Below are positions 41,320 to 51,944 of a DNA stretch of 64,000 nt, piece by piece. How positions within the stretch are numbered: the stretch's first letter is position 1; the number at the start of each line of letters is the position of its first letter. The stretch spans positions 17,344,039 through 17,408,038 of the forward strand of contig NC_088317.1 of the NCBI RefSeq assembly GCF_910592395.1. Reading direction: 5' to 3'. Under the pieces are notes generated by a model. That model saw nothing but the letters and a program-made list of their open reading frames with translations. It made no database searches and had not been told where the DNA came from. A program made the translations under genes and the position numbers. This DNA is from Lineus longissimus (lineage: Eukaryota; Nemertea; Pilidiophora; Heteronemertea; Lineidae).

Positions 41320-43002
41320 ATATGTATGTTTATGATGAAAATATCTCATTTACATTTATTCAGCCATTAACAAACAATTTGTGTACAAGTCACACTGAAA
41401 TTCTAGTTTATTCAAAGTTTAAAGAAGGAGTGTTGCAAAATCTTGCTTGGACGACCCAAATGTAGAGTACAGAGTTTACCTATAGAGGGCAGGGCTAAAA
41501 TGAATCTGAAATTGTACCAACTGTTAGCACACACTACACAGTGGTGGATCTAGAAATTCGTTATGGGGGAGGGGGGCAGCGAGAGAAAAGCAAAGTTATC
41601 AACTAGGTTACAAGGGAGCCTCTGGGCCACATCCAGAAAAATTGAAAATTTAAGTACAAAATATAAGTTTTCCGAGCATCAAGGGGCGAAAAATTAGGAG
41701 AGTTCTTTGCTCCTTGGAGAGAGGTGCCCTAAAAGATTGTTGATCTCCACCGAAAAGGTGTCGCACGCCACCCCCTAAACCCACGACTTCTAGATGGTGT
41801 GTCAGCTGCCTAGGAACTTCAAAGTAAATTAAATCAGTCCAGTGCAGCATTACCTTGACACGCCTCCTTTATGATGAATACAACTTAGACTTTACAAGTC
41901 CTATAAGGACATTTCTTAGTACAGCTTGCTTTTTCAATCTGAAAATGCCAAGTCCTGGTTCCTCAGAACTCAATGATTGGTCAAATGTATACGAAAGATC
42001 TCGTAAGAATTAGAAAACATAAATGCAAAATTAAACTGACTATCAAAACTACCAAGCGAGAATACACAATCAAATGCTTCATATACACGTTCTCAATAAA
42101 TCAAAACCACCTGAGTGAACTTGCATAGTATGTCTTAGACTGTCTTTAGCTGATGCCTAGAACTTTATACAAATTTCACAATAATTTGATAAAATAATGA
42201 TATTTTAGAGTGATCATGTAAAATCAACACTATAAGCTGCAAATTTGCAAGGTTTTTGCGGCCAAGCACTACTGGATGGTGGCCAGCTTTAGCACATTAA
42301 GAATACAAGATATTAACAATAACTAAACGCATACACTTCAGTCTTCACCAACAAGTCCTTTGAATTATGTCCCCTCAACCTTGTTTGAAATCTTTCGACA
42401 AATACCATAAATCACCAAATTTTTGCAAGCATGATATTCTTGCAAGTTTCGCAAATAATCTCAAAAACAAAAATAACATTTGCAAGGATATCATTTTTTA
42501 TCAGAAACAAAAAAACAAATTTCGTAACCTGCCAAATAAGAATTGTGAAAAATAGTTTTTTTTCAATAATTTTTTTGCAATTTACAAAAAATTTGTGGTT
42601 TATTGTATTGTGTCACACACACACAATACCCAGAACACTTAAAGAAACAAAAAACCCAACAAGCACCAAATTTCTCCATGTTCTCACACTATTTAGCTAA
42701 TACATTGCAGCAAATCGAATTACTGTGATTTGCCAAATTTTGGCAAATATTGGTCGGTTTACTGTTCAACATTTTCATCAAATCACACCAACATCAAAAG
42801 ACACTCCAAACCAAATTGTCAGATTCCTCATATGAAAATCAGCAGTAGGTCCTGTAAGGACACACTCATCCTTGAACACCAGAGTCAATCATATGCTCCT
42901 CCCCTCGCACACCTTACTGACCCTGGAGTAAACTGAGGGTGAATTTTTCATGATTTCAGAACATGGGATGGGGAGAGTGAAAGTTCCCAGGCAACCAAAC
43001 AA
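41320..43002. other. Convergent intergenic region
   Basis: Separates the 3' ends of the GPCR (plus) and the PANK4-like gene (minus). It is AT-rich, especially 42.37-42.75 kb with many TTTGCAA words, and has no gene I can support. Confidence 0.5.
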
Positions 43003-43008
43003 TTTATT
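43003..43008 (-). terminator. Poly(A) signal of the PANK4-like gene
   Basis: AATAAA on the minus strand, 38 bases after the stop codon at 43046. Confidence 0.6.
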
Positions 43009-43045
43009 TTGTGTTCCCTTATACGAGGATTAACGTCCCCCATTT

Positions 43046-46000
43046 CTACCAGCCGTGTTGGACTTTCTCGACCCCGAGGATGAGGGCTCCTATCGCTCCC
43101 AGGTATCCACAATGCCTCATGAAGACTGCCTTAGGCGTCATCGGGTTCTGCAGCTAAAACAACAAGAGGGCCAAGTACACGTATTAATTAATGTAATGTA
43201 ACATTGAAAAGCTCCAATTAGCACTTTCTCATCAAAGAAAAGCTTGTAGGCCTTCATAGGCATACATGATGTCATTCATGCATGATGAGCACAAAGTACA
43301 GATAGGCCTAGCCTATGGTAATGTTAGACATCTGAAATTTGACCTGCAACAAAAGGCAGCATCAAACAAAATCAAAGGCCATACATGTAGTTTACTAACC
43401 ACCTTATCCATGACTGAACAAAATCAAAGGCAAAAAATGTAGTTTACTTACCACCTTATCCATGACCGAACAAAATCAAAGGCCATACATGTAGTTTACT
43501 AACCACCTTATCCATGACTGAACAAAATCAAAGGCAATACATGTAGTTTACTTACCACCTTATCCATGACTGAACAAAATCAAAGGCAATACATGTAGTT
43601 TACTTACCACCTTATCCATGACTGAACAAAATCAAAGGCAATACATGTAGTTTACTTACCACCTTATCCATGACTGAACAAAATCAAAGGCAATACATGT
43701 AGTTTACTTACCACCTTATCCATGACTGAACAAAATCAAAGGCAATACATGTAGTTTACTTACCACCTTATCCATGACTGAACAAAATCAAAGGCAATAC
43801 ATGTAGTTTACTTACCACCTTATCCATGACTGAACAAAATCAAAGGCAATACATGTAGTTTACTTACCACCTTATCCATGACTGAACAAAATCAAAGGCA
43901 ATACATGTAGTTTACTTACCACCTTATCCATGACTGAACAAAATCAAAGGCAATACATGTAGTTTACTTACCACCTTATCCATGACTGGCGCCATCTGGA
44001 TGTGGTGCTTTAACTCTTTGTTGTCCCGGATGAAGTTGCCGGTGAAGTAGAGAGTGGAGACCCCATGGAGCTGGGAGAGGATATTGGTAAAGCTCAGGAC
44101 TTCGTTGCAGAGGGTCGCGTGGAGGGTACGCGCCATGTCCTCTTTGCTCACATCGGTCACGCCTGGAAAAATCAATCAGGAGGATTATTTTTAAAATGAG
44201 GCTCGTCTTTAAAGGAATACCAGAGAATATTTCCAATATTACAAACAGTCGCACCTTTCTATCAGAGACACATCTGAGACAGACACACTGTACCAAACTG
44301 AGAGGTGTCCTGATAATAACAGGCAGGCACTAGTGTTAAACAAGGTGTCCAGCATATAGTCGATGGCGTCCGGGACTTATCAGAAGTCGTGCACAGAGGT
44401 CCTACAAACTATTTGTTTGCATTTTCAGATGAATTGTAGCGCCCTCTAAACAAAACTTCTGTTATTATCATGAGTGTTGACCAGGCATAATCTCAAGGCA
44501 GTCTTGCTTTGACATCTTACCATCAGTGACAACCTTTGAGAACGGATCAGTCAGGATAGCACAGTTGACAAGCTTCTGAATTTCTTCGACAGCCTGGAGG
44601 TCGAAATGACTATGGCACTCATCTGGAAGGTCTTCGAGGCATCTACTAGCTTTTGAGATACGGCCGGTCGCAGCGATGGCTTTCAGTTCCTTGAACGACG
44701 ACGCTTTTGTGAGTAGGCGACCGAGAGAGTGGAAGTAGAGGCCTCCGCGTTCCGAGCGGTGAACAATCGTGCCGATACCATCAGCATCAACCTGAAATGA
44801 TAATCACAAGTGACCTTTAACAGAAGCTACGAATTTTAGCGCCATGCTCTGAACAGTGTTTGATGGTGACAGATTAGCCCCTCAATATACGCATTTTGAA
44901 CTACTACTGGACACTAGAGTACATTTACCTTTCTTGTGCCAGCAATTTTCACTTTTCTCCTGAAGTGGACATTTGGCCCCCCGTACTCACCAATGTATAG
45001 ATAAACTGTGATCCCAGGTTACAAATGAGACAAGGCCACTGCATCTGATCCTGGTCTCCGTTGGTCATATCATAACCACCGCCAGCTTCCGGGTTGATCC
45101 AATGAGCACCACCTGCTGGGACACCTGGAGAAAGATTTGAATATGGAAATATTACTAAGGGGAAACAGGGCCTTCTAGACTTCTCAAACCCCGGCTCAGG
45201 ACCCTAATCCCTATCCACACTCAAGTCCTGCATGAGATGTCCACGGTCCGCCCTGCCCTGGAACCCCCAAGACCCAGCACGGAATCGACAATAACTTACC
45301 AGCAGTCACTGGATGTGTGATATCAACATGCGGCTTGACCTCCCCAGCCTCACTCTCCCCATCCATACTGGCCTCGAGCTCTGCATGATATGTCCACCGT
45401 CCACCCCTCGCTGGTACGCCAACAGGTACAGCTTTGGTACTACGCACGACCTTGTGAAGATGGAGCTCGGTGATCTGTTTCATGACCTTATCGGGGTTCA
45501 TCTTTGTCACTGCAAAGTGGAAGCCTTTCGATACGCAGGCATGCTCTGAAGTTTCGTGGAGTCTGAATGGGAAGAGGTTGAATGATGCTCAAACATTTAC
45601 TGATTCTCGACCTGTATCTGTCAGCATTGTCGACATTACGACTTCCCCGCGCTGAACATCAGTCCTAATGTCTCCTCCTTTGAGAATGAGAAGACTCCCA
45701 ATGACGGTTGTTAGGCATGAGATCTGATCATGAAGGTTAACCCTTGGCAAAGAATTCGTCATAAACCCTTACCTAGACCCTATGGCCTTTTTTATTTTAT
45801 CCCTATTCAAGACGGCTCCTAGACCACACCCCTGAGCAAACTTGTGATTGGCCACGGCAACCTTTGGAATGACATTCTCTTTGATGAATGCAAGAGCGGC
45901 ATCGAGATCCTGGCCTTCGAACGTCAGACATCGGACAGTAGACTGAAAAAAAGATTCATGATTGTTATTATCTATCGGTCATGTCATCATAAATCTTTGA

Positions 46001-48008
46001 TCACACACTGGAGTCCAGCCAAACCATCATTTTCTGCAATCTTTGGCTGGTGCATGTGAGGATGAAGTCCTTGGCACTTTCTTTTTCCATATCACAGAGT
46101 TCCACTTAAGTGTTCAAACTACAGTGGAAACCCAGTCGTCGACCACCTTGGTAACGTGATTACCCCACCATGATGACCAAGATACTCCAAATTGCTTCCT
46201 CTTTCAGTACCGTTAACTGACCCTCACTACCACCAGGCCCGGTAGCTCCCCGCCTTCAAATGTCGAACCCTCAGATAAATTAGTGATCAACAAAACTGTT
46301 CCTTCAGTTCAAATGAGAACATCAATGCTGAATTACAACTTACCACATCACCGGTATTTTCGGTTACGTAGGCTAGTTTAACAAGTGATGAACCTGCAAT
46401 TGAGGAACAGTATGGTCGCTTAGCACATAGATATCATTACTTTCCAGTTTTCATCATATGTATATCAGACGAGGGGGTCAGGAAGAGTGTGGACCCAAGG
46501 TCAGTTTGTAGATATCATATTTGTCCCCAGGAACAAGTGGCCCCTGAGGTGGCACAGATATCTCTAGACTATAAAGCAGGTGAACTGACACCGCTGCAAT
46601 GACCGGTCAAAGCACATTTATTTAATCAATATCAGTCAGTCACTGGATGACCGGTTGATGAGAGGCCTAAATCTATTCTACTAGTAAAGTTCACTCTTCT
46701 TATCAGCACGCAAGTGAACTTTGATGACATTATGGACACAATCATATCAGAACAATACCACTTCCAGGCAGATTAAACTAGTCAACCATCTGATAGTGGA
46801 CATCTATGACTGATGACAAGGTTACCAAGATAGACTGACCTTTTTTTATCTCATAGTGTGAGTAACACAATAATATATGAAAACAGATGGCTACATTTTT
46901 ATTATTGACTTTAAATAAGATGTTAACTTTTGTGGTAGAACTAAAAGGTTGGCCGATTGGCACAAGTAACGTTGCTTGTTATTGTATTGCCACGTCATGA
47001 GGAGATTGTGCATTGTGTCACCATCTTTTAATGGGAATTAACGTCATGGTGAAAATGTATCAATATGCAGAAGTGGCAATAAAATCTCAGACAAGTTAGG
47101 TACAGGTGTTAATTGTCAGTGGGGTGGGGGTGTCAGTAGAGTGGGGGGTTTATTGTGCCTGTGAAATAACGAGAGGCGGAGTATATTTAAAACCACTGAT
47201 TACGTCAGGATGCCTACAACGATATCACATGAACATTTTATCACCACATTTTTACTGAAAATAAAGTCGCAACATAAGCTGTGGTGTTATCAGAAAAGAC
47301 AATCATGATGTATACACCCTTTTACACCAGGCGGAGGAAGCCACTGCGCTGGCCCAAACACCCAAACAGACCTTAAAAAAGAACATGTGGTGTGCGACCA
47401 TGCGGTCTTATTTGCTGCTTGTTTGTTGCGGCCAGCTGTGGCTTCCTTCACCTGGTTTAAGGGCCTCTATAAATCTTCACCATGTGCAATCTGCCAGTAC
47501 CAGTCATGCGTTTCACCTTGTCTCTAGGCATTATCCGAAGTTGGCCCTCTGACATGTTCCGAGTGTGCGCATTTGATTTGTTTTGGCACTGATTCGCTGA
47601 TTCGTCTAATTCTGTCTGCATATTAGGCCTAGGCTAGAGGCCCTCACAAGTCACATCAGGCGGAGGAAGCCACTGCTGGCCACAACAAACAAGCAGCAAA
47701 CAAAAGACAGCATGGTCGCACACCATATGACATTTTGTTCGTTGTGCCTATATTTAAGTTTGCTTGGACCCGCAATGACTTCCTCCGCCTGGTGGAAAGG
47801 TTCTTGCACATGTAATGTCAATGCATGTGTGCACTGCTATGCAGCTTGCTACTTGCTAGCTGCATGCAGACGAATAGAAATGTATGGTCTACAAAAACAC
47901 TAAAAAAAAACACATACCGATGTCTAAAGCAAATCCTGTAGCATCCTGCGGACATTTTAAAGGAAGTTCGACATGCTCCTCGTAGAAATAAGGCGTGTCA
48001 CAAGACAT
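43046..48008 (-). CDS. PANK4-like pantothenate-kinase-fold protein, probable pseudokinase
   Basis: Eight minus-strand exons, in phase: 47918-48008, 46344-46393, 45773-45942, 45300-45562, 44991-45124, 44521-44791, 43972-44162, 43046-43153, for 425 residues. The start MSCDTPYFYEEHVELPLKC has A at -3. Signatures of the type II pantothenate kinase fold: FALDIGSSLVKLAY (26-39), LHLHK, PCLICNLGSQFIYTL (222-236), SKEDMART (332-339), LHGVSTLYFTGNFIRD and RHCGYLGAIGAL (403-414). The SKEDMA and RHxGYLGAIGA wording fits PANK4 better than PANK1-3. Length matches the kinase domain only; the C-terminal phosphatase (DUF89) domain of PANK4 is absent, the stop following directly. Several phosphate-binding motifs are altered (DIGG to DIGS, NIGSG to NLGSQ, the GGGT loop to ERGG, ATGGG to ACVSKG), so catalysis is doubtful. 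An alternative in-frame donor in exon 3 exists at 45842. Confidence 0.85.
43365..43990 (-). repeat. 52-bp array duplicating an exon end and its 5' splice site, 12 copies
   Basis: ACCTTATCCATGA starts at 43401, 43453, 43505, 43557 and every 52 bp to 43973. The last copy is the genuine end of exon 7 of the PANK4-like gene plus its donor. On the minus strand each unit reads ttttgttCAG, TCATGGATAAGGTG, then GTAAGT (GTTAGT in the units at 43401 and 43505). Eleven extra copies of exon-7 terminal sequence with donor therefore fill most of the 818-bp intron before exon 8. Confidence 0.95.
47327..47455. mobile_element. Foldback element, family E, copy 1
   Basis: Left end ccaggcggaggaagccactg and right end gtggcttccttcacctgg are inverted. 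The centre has gcgaccatgcggtct and gctgcttgtttgttgcggcc. It lies in intron 1 of the PANK4-like gene. Confidence 0.8.
47656..47795. mobile_element. Foldback element, family E, copy 2
   Basis: Left end tcaggcggaggaagccactg, right end gacttcctccgcctggtgg. Internal phrases (ggccacaacaaacaagcagc, atggtcgcacacca) match copy 1 in inverted sense. Only about 200 bp separates the two copies, in the same intron. Confidence 0.8.
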
Positions 48009-49552
48009 TTTAGGAGATATTTGAGAAAAATACGGCACAAAAATTGCAAACTTCACCACTTTCTGATTTTCCACAGTGCTGAGTGAGCAGAAGATTGTAA
48101 TCCTCCGATTCGTATCGGGTCAAAATGAGTCTCGCGCGAGCAACTTTTATAATTCAGATTAAGTCCTCGGACAAGACACTTAGCTAAAACTGCCTCTATG
48201 TACCTGTAATTTCTGGAACTGTTTGTTCCGTGGTAACTACTATTCAGATCTGGGACATTGTAGCAGCTACTGTAGATCTTCAGATTAATTGGTTGTGACA
48301 GGGTCTCAACAGAAGGAATTGGGGTGAATCGTTTTGGGTATAGGTTAGAATGCTGCCATCATGGCAGTTGACCTAAGAAGCAGTTGGCTAGCACACAATG
48401 TCAATGATGGAGAGTAGTTGGTGGAGGAGATGGGGGGGGGGGGGGGGTATGGTTATAGCCGGATGAGGAGTTCGCAGAATGAGACGTCAATGACGTCACC
48501 AGAATGACAGATCACATGAGCGAGAAATTAAACAAAACGGCAACGGATGTCACAATGATGGCTTATTATAAACCGCGAGATGCGGAATGCGAAATCGTGA
48601 GATGCCAACCTCGGTTAAATCACGTGCACGGAGCTATATAGATACGATTGCCGTGTGGGTTACCGCCGTGTGCATGGGCATTTCCGACTCCAAAAGAATC
48701 GACTCGAATCTTAATTCAAATCCGGCATTGCTGACATCATTGGCGCCAAAGACTATTTCTTTTGACCCTGTTGACCTCGCTTCTAAAAAAATGTTGAGAA
48801 AGCCATTCAAACATTAAAAGCAACTGCGAGCATTATCTAATATATCACCGAGCTGTATAAATACGATACATCAAGGAAACTCTGTCGCAATATTGAATTA
48901 TACGATTATCCGGGACTATTTGTACCCAATTACTCTTCCGCCAGCGAGACCTCGTCACAATCAAGGCGCTTTTTCAATATGGCGACGAATTGAACAAGCT
49001 AAATCCCTGTCTATCATACCCCTATCAGTAAAGCCTTGATGGCCTCGGCGTTTAGACGGTTTCATTGCGGATTGGATGGTCACGGGTTCGAACCCCGGCG
49101 AATCTATTTTTTCCTGTTTTTTAAAGCATTTTCTTATTATTATTCATTCGTGTACGTTTATCAGGCGCGGATCCAAGCGGGTGCACCAGACGCACGGCTC
49201 CTAATTGATGTAAACTTTTTTTAATTGACCACTCATGAAATTGTGGAACACACCTGTCCAGGAATTTTGATGAGAAATGCAGTGCACACTCCCTCTTCTT
49301 CCAGTTCCTAGATTCGCCGGCCCTCTCATGCCATCATCTTATCACAGGCCCCTGAATGTTAATTAGCGGGATTATCGGGCTAAACAATGGGATCCCATTG
49401 TAATAGCTAGGGAATATTATCATGAAGATTTGCATGTCATGTCAAAATCGTCTCACATTTAGTTTGTAACTACAGTGATGATCGGATAGATTCAAATTTC
49501 ATATCATTTTTCCTGGCCACCTAAATCCCCGCACACCGAAATTGTGCCTTCA
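48009..49552. other. Upstream of the PANK4-like gene; repeats
   Basis: Presumed promoter near 48.0-48.2 kb. Also contains a SINE-body fragment (about 48165-48300), a 16-G run (48432-48447) and copy 1 of a ~250-bp dispersed duplication (48617-48900; tccgactccaaaagaatcga). Confidence 0.5.
49030..49140 (+). mobile_element. tRNA-derived SINE-like sequence
   Basis: tggcctcggcgtttagacgg resembles a pol III A box, and GGTTCGAACCCCG at about 49083-49096 is a near-perfect B box, followed by an A/T-rich tail. No full cloverleaf with paired acceptor arms can be formed, so I call a SINE head or tRNA pseudogene, not a tRNA. Confidence 0.55.
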
Positions 49553-49770
49553 AATCACGTGCATGGAGCCTTCACGTGCTTTCAAATCATGCGCACTTCC
49601 GACTCCAAAAGAATCGACTCGACGCCATTGCTGACATCATTGGCGCCAATGTCTATTGCTTTTGACCTCGTTGAACTCGGTTCTAAAAACATTTATCAAA
49701 ACGCTATTTGAACGTTAAAATGAGCTTCAAACATTATCAAAAATATCCGTGAGCTCTATCAATACTTCAT
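49553..49770 (+). repeat. Second copy of the 48.6-kb dispersed duplication
   Basis: Shares tccgactccaaaagaatcga, attgctgacatcattggcgc and cttttgacc...ttctaaaa with 48617-48840, with small deletions. It runs straight into the LINE fragment that follows. Confidence 0.75.
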
Positions 49771-49779
49771 ATTGAGAAA

Positions 49780-50018
49780 AATGGTACAAATATCGCAATA
49801 TAAGATACTTGAGGACGAAAAACATTTTCTCCTTAAATGTCCGTTAAATAACGAACTCCGGACAAAATATTTCAACGAAATTAATTCATTTACATCGTTT
49901 AGTGCCCTTTCAGAAGATGACCAACTTATTTTTCTATTGAATTTTAATAATGGAGACAGTGAATTGTGTACACCTATCTCTAAATATATTTCATTGTGTT
50001 TCCAAAATAGGAAAACTT
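49780..50018 (+). pseudogene. C-terminal tail of a non-LTR retrotransposon protein
   Basis: The frame encodes EDEKHFLLKCPLNNELRTKY and further charged sequence ending SKYISLCFQNRK. The EDxxHFLxxCP phrase is typical of the C-terminal zinc-ribbon-like end of reverse transcriptase proteins from LINE elements. No reverse transcriptase domain precedes it, so this is a 5'-truncated copy. Confidence 0.65.
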
Positions 50019-50020
50019 GG

Positions 50021-50620
50021 GCTACGTTCACACCAGATCAGGACATAGGCACAACCATTGGCTACGTTCACACCAGATCAGGACATAGGCACAACCATTG
50101 GCTACGTTCACACCAGATCAGGACATAGGCACAACCATGGGTTACGTTCACACCAGATCAGGACATAGGCACAACCATTGGCTACGTTCACACCAGATCA
50201 GGACATAGGCACAACCATGGGTTACGTTCACACCAGATCAGGACATAGGCACAACCATGGGTTACGTTCACACCAGATCAGGACATAGGCACAACCATTG
50301 GCTACGTTCACACCAGATCAGGACATAGGCACAACCATTGGCTACGTTCACACCATATCAGGATATAGGCACAACCATGGGCTACGTTCACACCAGATCA
50401 GGACATAGGCACAACCATTGGCTACGTTCACACCAGATCAGGACATAGGCACAACCATGGGCTACGTTCACACCAGATCAGGACATAGGCACAACCATGG
50501 GCTACGTTCACACCAGATCAGGACATAGGCACAACCATGGGCTACGTTCACACCAGATCAGGACATAGGCACAACCATGGGCTACGTTCACACCAGATCA
50601 GGACATAGGCACAACCATGG
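50021..50620. repeat. Tandem repeat, 15 copies of 40 bp
   Basis: Unit GCTACGTTCACACCAGATCA then GGACATAGGCACAACCATTG, repeated exactly every 40 bp. Three variants differ at the junction (cattggctacg, catgggctacg, catgggttacg) and one unit has ccatatcaggatat. It begins directly after the LINE tail. It is not a CRISPR: there are no spacers. Confidence 0.97.
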
Positions 50621-51557
50621 CAAATAAACAGACCGCGGCAGTCTGGCGTAAGAACATTTGACCAATATTGTTGGGTTTCATAACCATGTGACATGACATA
50701 GTACAGTAGGGCCAACACATAACACAACACATCTGGCCACATTGCAATGTCACCCAAAGACAATATAGGCAAGGATAACCTGTGATTTTTATTTTAGGCA
50801 AATGCCTAGTTCCAATGTCTTAGATCAGATGGCAGCACCTGACAGTGACGAAGACTTGAAAAGTTGTGACAAATGTTTTGAGATGTGACGAATGTCTCGA
50901 ACAACTGACTTGTGCAAGACTCGTAAACTTCTGTCTCTCATTTCTCATTTGAGCAATAACCAAACAACTAATTCGTAATATCACAGAGCTATTTATTGAT
51001 AAATATAATAATTTCACAATCATATAAATCATTTTGAACAATAAGTGCATTATAATGCAGTGCACTCTCTGAATGAAATGAATTAGACTCTGGGTTGTCC
51101 ATTTCTCCGAATCCGATGTTTATCGGGACAGGGCATTGATGCAATGCCAATAACAACTGATGGTAATGAATACACCAGTTAAAAGGCAAAGAAATATACC
51201 AGGGAGATGTGTTGGAGCTGGTAGGTCAGATAATGTTACACAGAGTCACCAATAGGGGTCTCTCGTATTTCACAGCATACAGAGCCATTTTTGCTAGTAC
51301 GGGCAACATTATCAACACCATCCTGGTCCCTAACTGTTATGTGCATATAAATCCTAAATAACATAATCTTTTATGCCGGAGCATCAAAAACAATTCATGA
51401 TTCCAGCGAATTGCGAGCACATTGTTTGATTGGTTTTAATTTTACACTAATTACAAGTCCTGTAAATCATGAAATGTCTTACAAACTGAACACAAATAAT
51501 TTCTAAACGAACAAAAGAAGCATCATAATTGTTGCACATCACATTATGTTAGACAAT
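50621..51557. other. Intergenic, repeat fragments
   Basis: No gene. About 51200-51340 shares ggtaggtcagataatgttac and caccaataggggtctctc with the foldback element at 51.8 kb. Confidence 0.5.
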
Positions 51558-51675
51558 GTGTGATATGAATAAAGACTAGCAATTGCTTTTACTGAAAACC
51601 CCATGTACATTTACACTAGGCCTTTCTGTACAAAACTGAAGTAAAATCATTTACTAGTCTTTATTCATATCACCC
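51558..51675. mobile_element. 118-bp palindromic MITE, family B, copy 2
   Basis: Same length and layout as 15807-15924: arms with tgatatgaataaagactag and its inverse around catgtacatttacactaggc. It lies about 270 bp beyond the RUBCN stop codon. Confidence 0.9.
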
Positions 51676-51784
51676 ATTGCCCACAGAGCAGTTTGGCACT
51701 ACAGCAGTTGTTCACATTTTCAAAGCACAAGCACGGACACCTATTGTGGTGTTACGATATCAAAAGCCACCAAAAGCAGGCATT

Positions 51785-51790
51785 TTTATT
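51785..51790 (-). terminator. Candidate poly(A) signal for RUBCN
   Basis: AATAAA on the minus strand, about 155 bases after the RUBCN stop and just past the foldback element. Other hexamers occur in the MITE at 51558-51675. Confidence 0.4.
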
Positions 51791-51810
51791 TTCATGGATC
51801 TCATATGCAG

Positions 51811-51930
51811 GGCCAGGTAGGCCAGATAAGTTAAACAAAGTCGCCAATAGGGGTCTCTCCTATCACACAGTTGGCGACTTTGTGTTACTTTATCTTGCCT
51901 GCCTAGCTGCTGCCTATAGTGTCCCTTTAA
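51811..51930. mobile_element. Foldback element, family C
   Basis: The arms gccagataagttaaacaaag and ctttgtgttactttatcttg, with tcgccaa and ttggcga nearer the centre, pair around ggggtctctcctatcaca. The right end reads gctgcctatagtgtcccttt. Relatives lie near 11.85, 29.45 and 51.25 kb. It sits 15 bases downstream of the RUBCN stop codon, so it is probably transcribed in its 3' UTR. Confidence 0.8.
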
Positions 51931-51944
51931 AGTCAGAAGTTTTC

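Noticed and set aside
43365-43990. CRISPR-like array
   Set aside because: Units are contiguous 52-bp repeats with no unique spacers, inside an animal intron. The same applies to the 40-bp, 43-bp and 70-bp arrays.
49040-49100. tRNA gene
   Set aside because: A good B box, but I cannot pair an acceptor stem or a standard anticodon arm. The same holds for the sequences near 38.39, 54.86, 23.65 and 28.80 kb.
50548-50801. Frames reading into the 40-bp array
   Set aside because: The period is not a multiple of three; the frames are by-products of the repeat.
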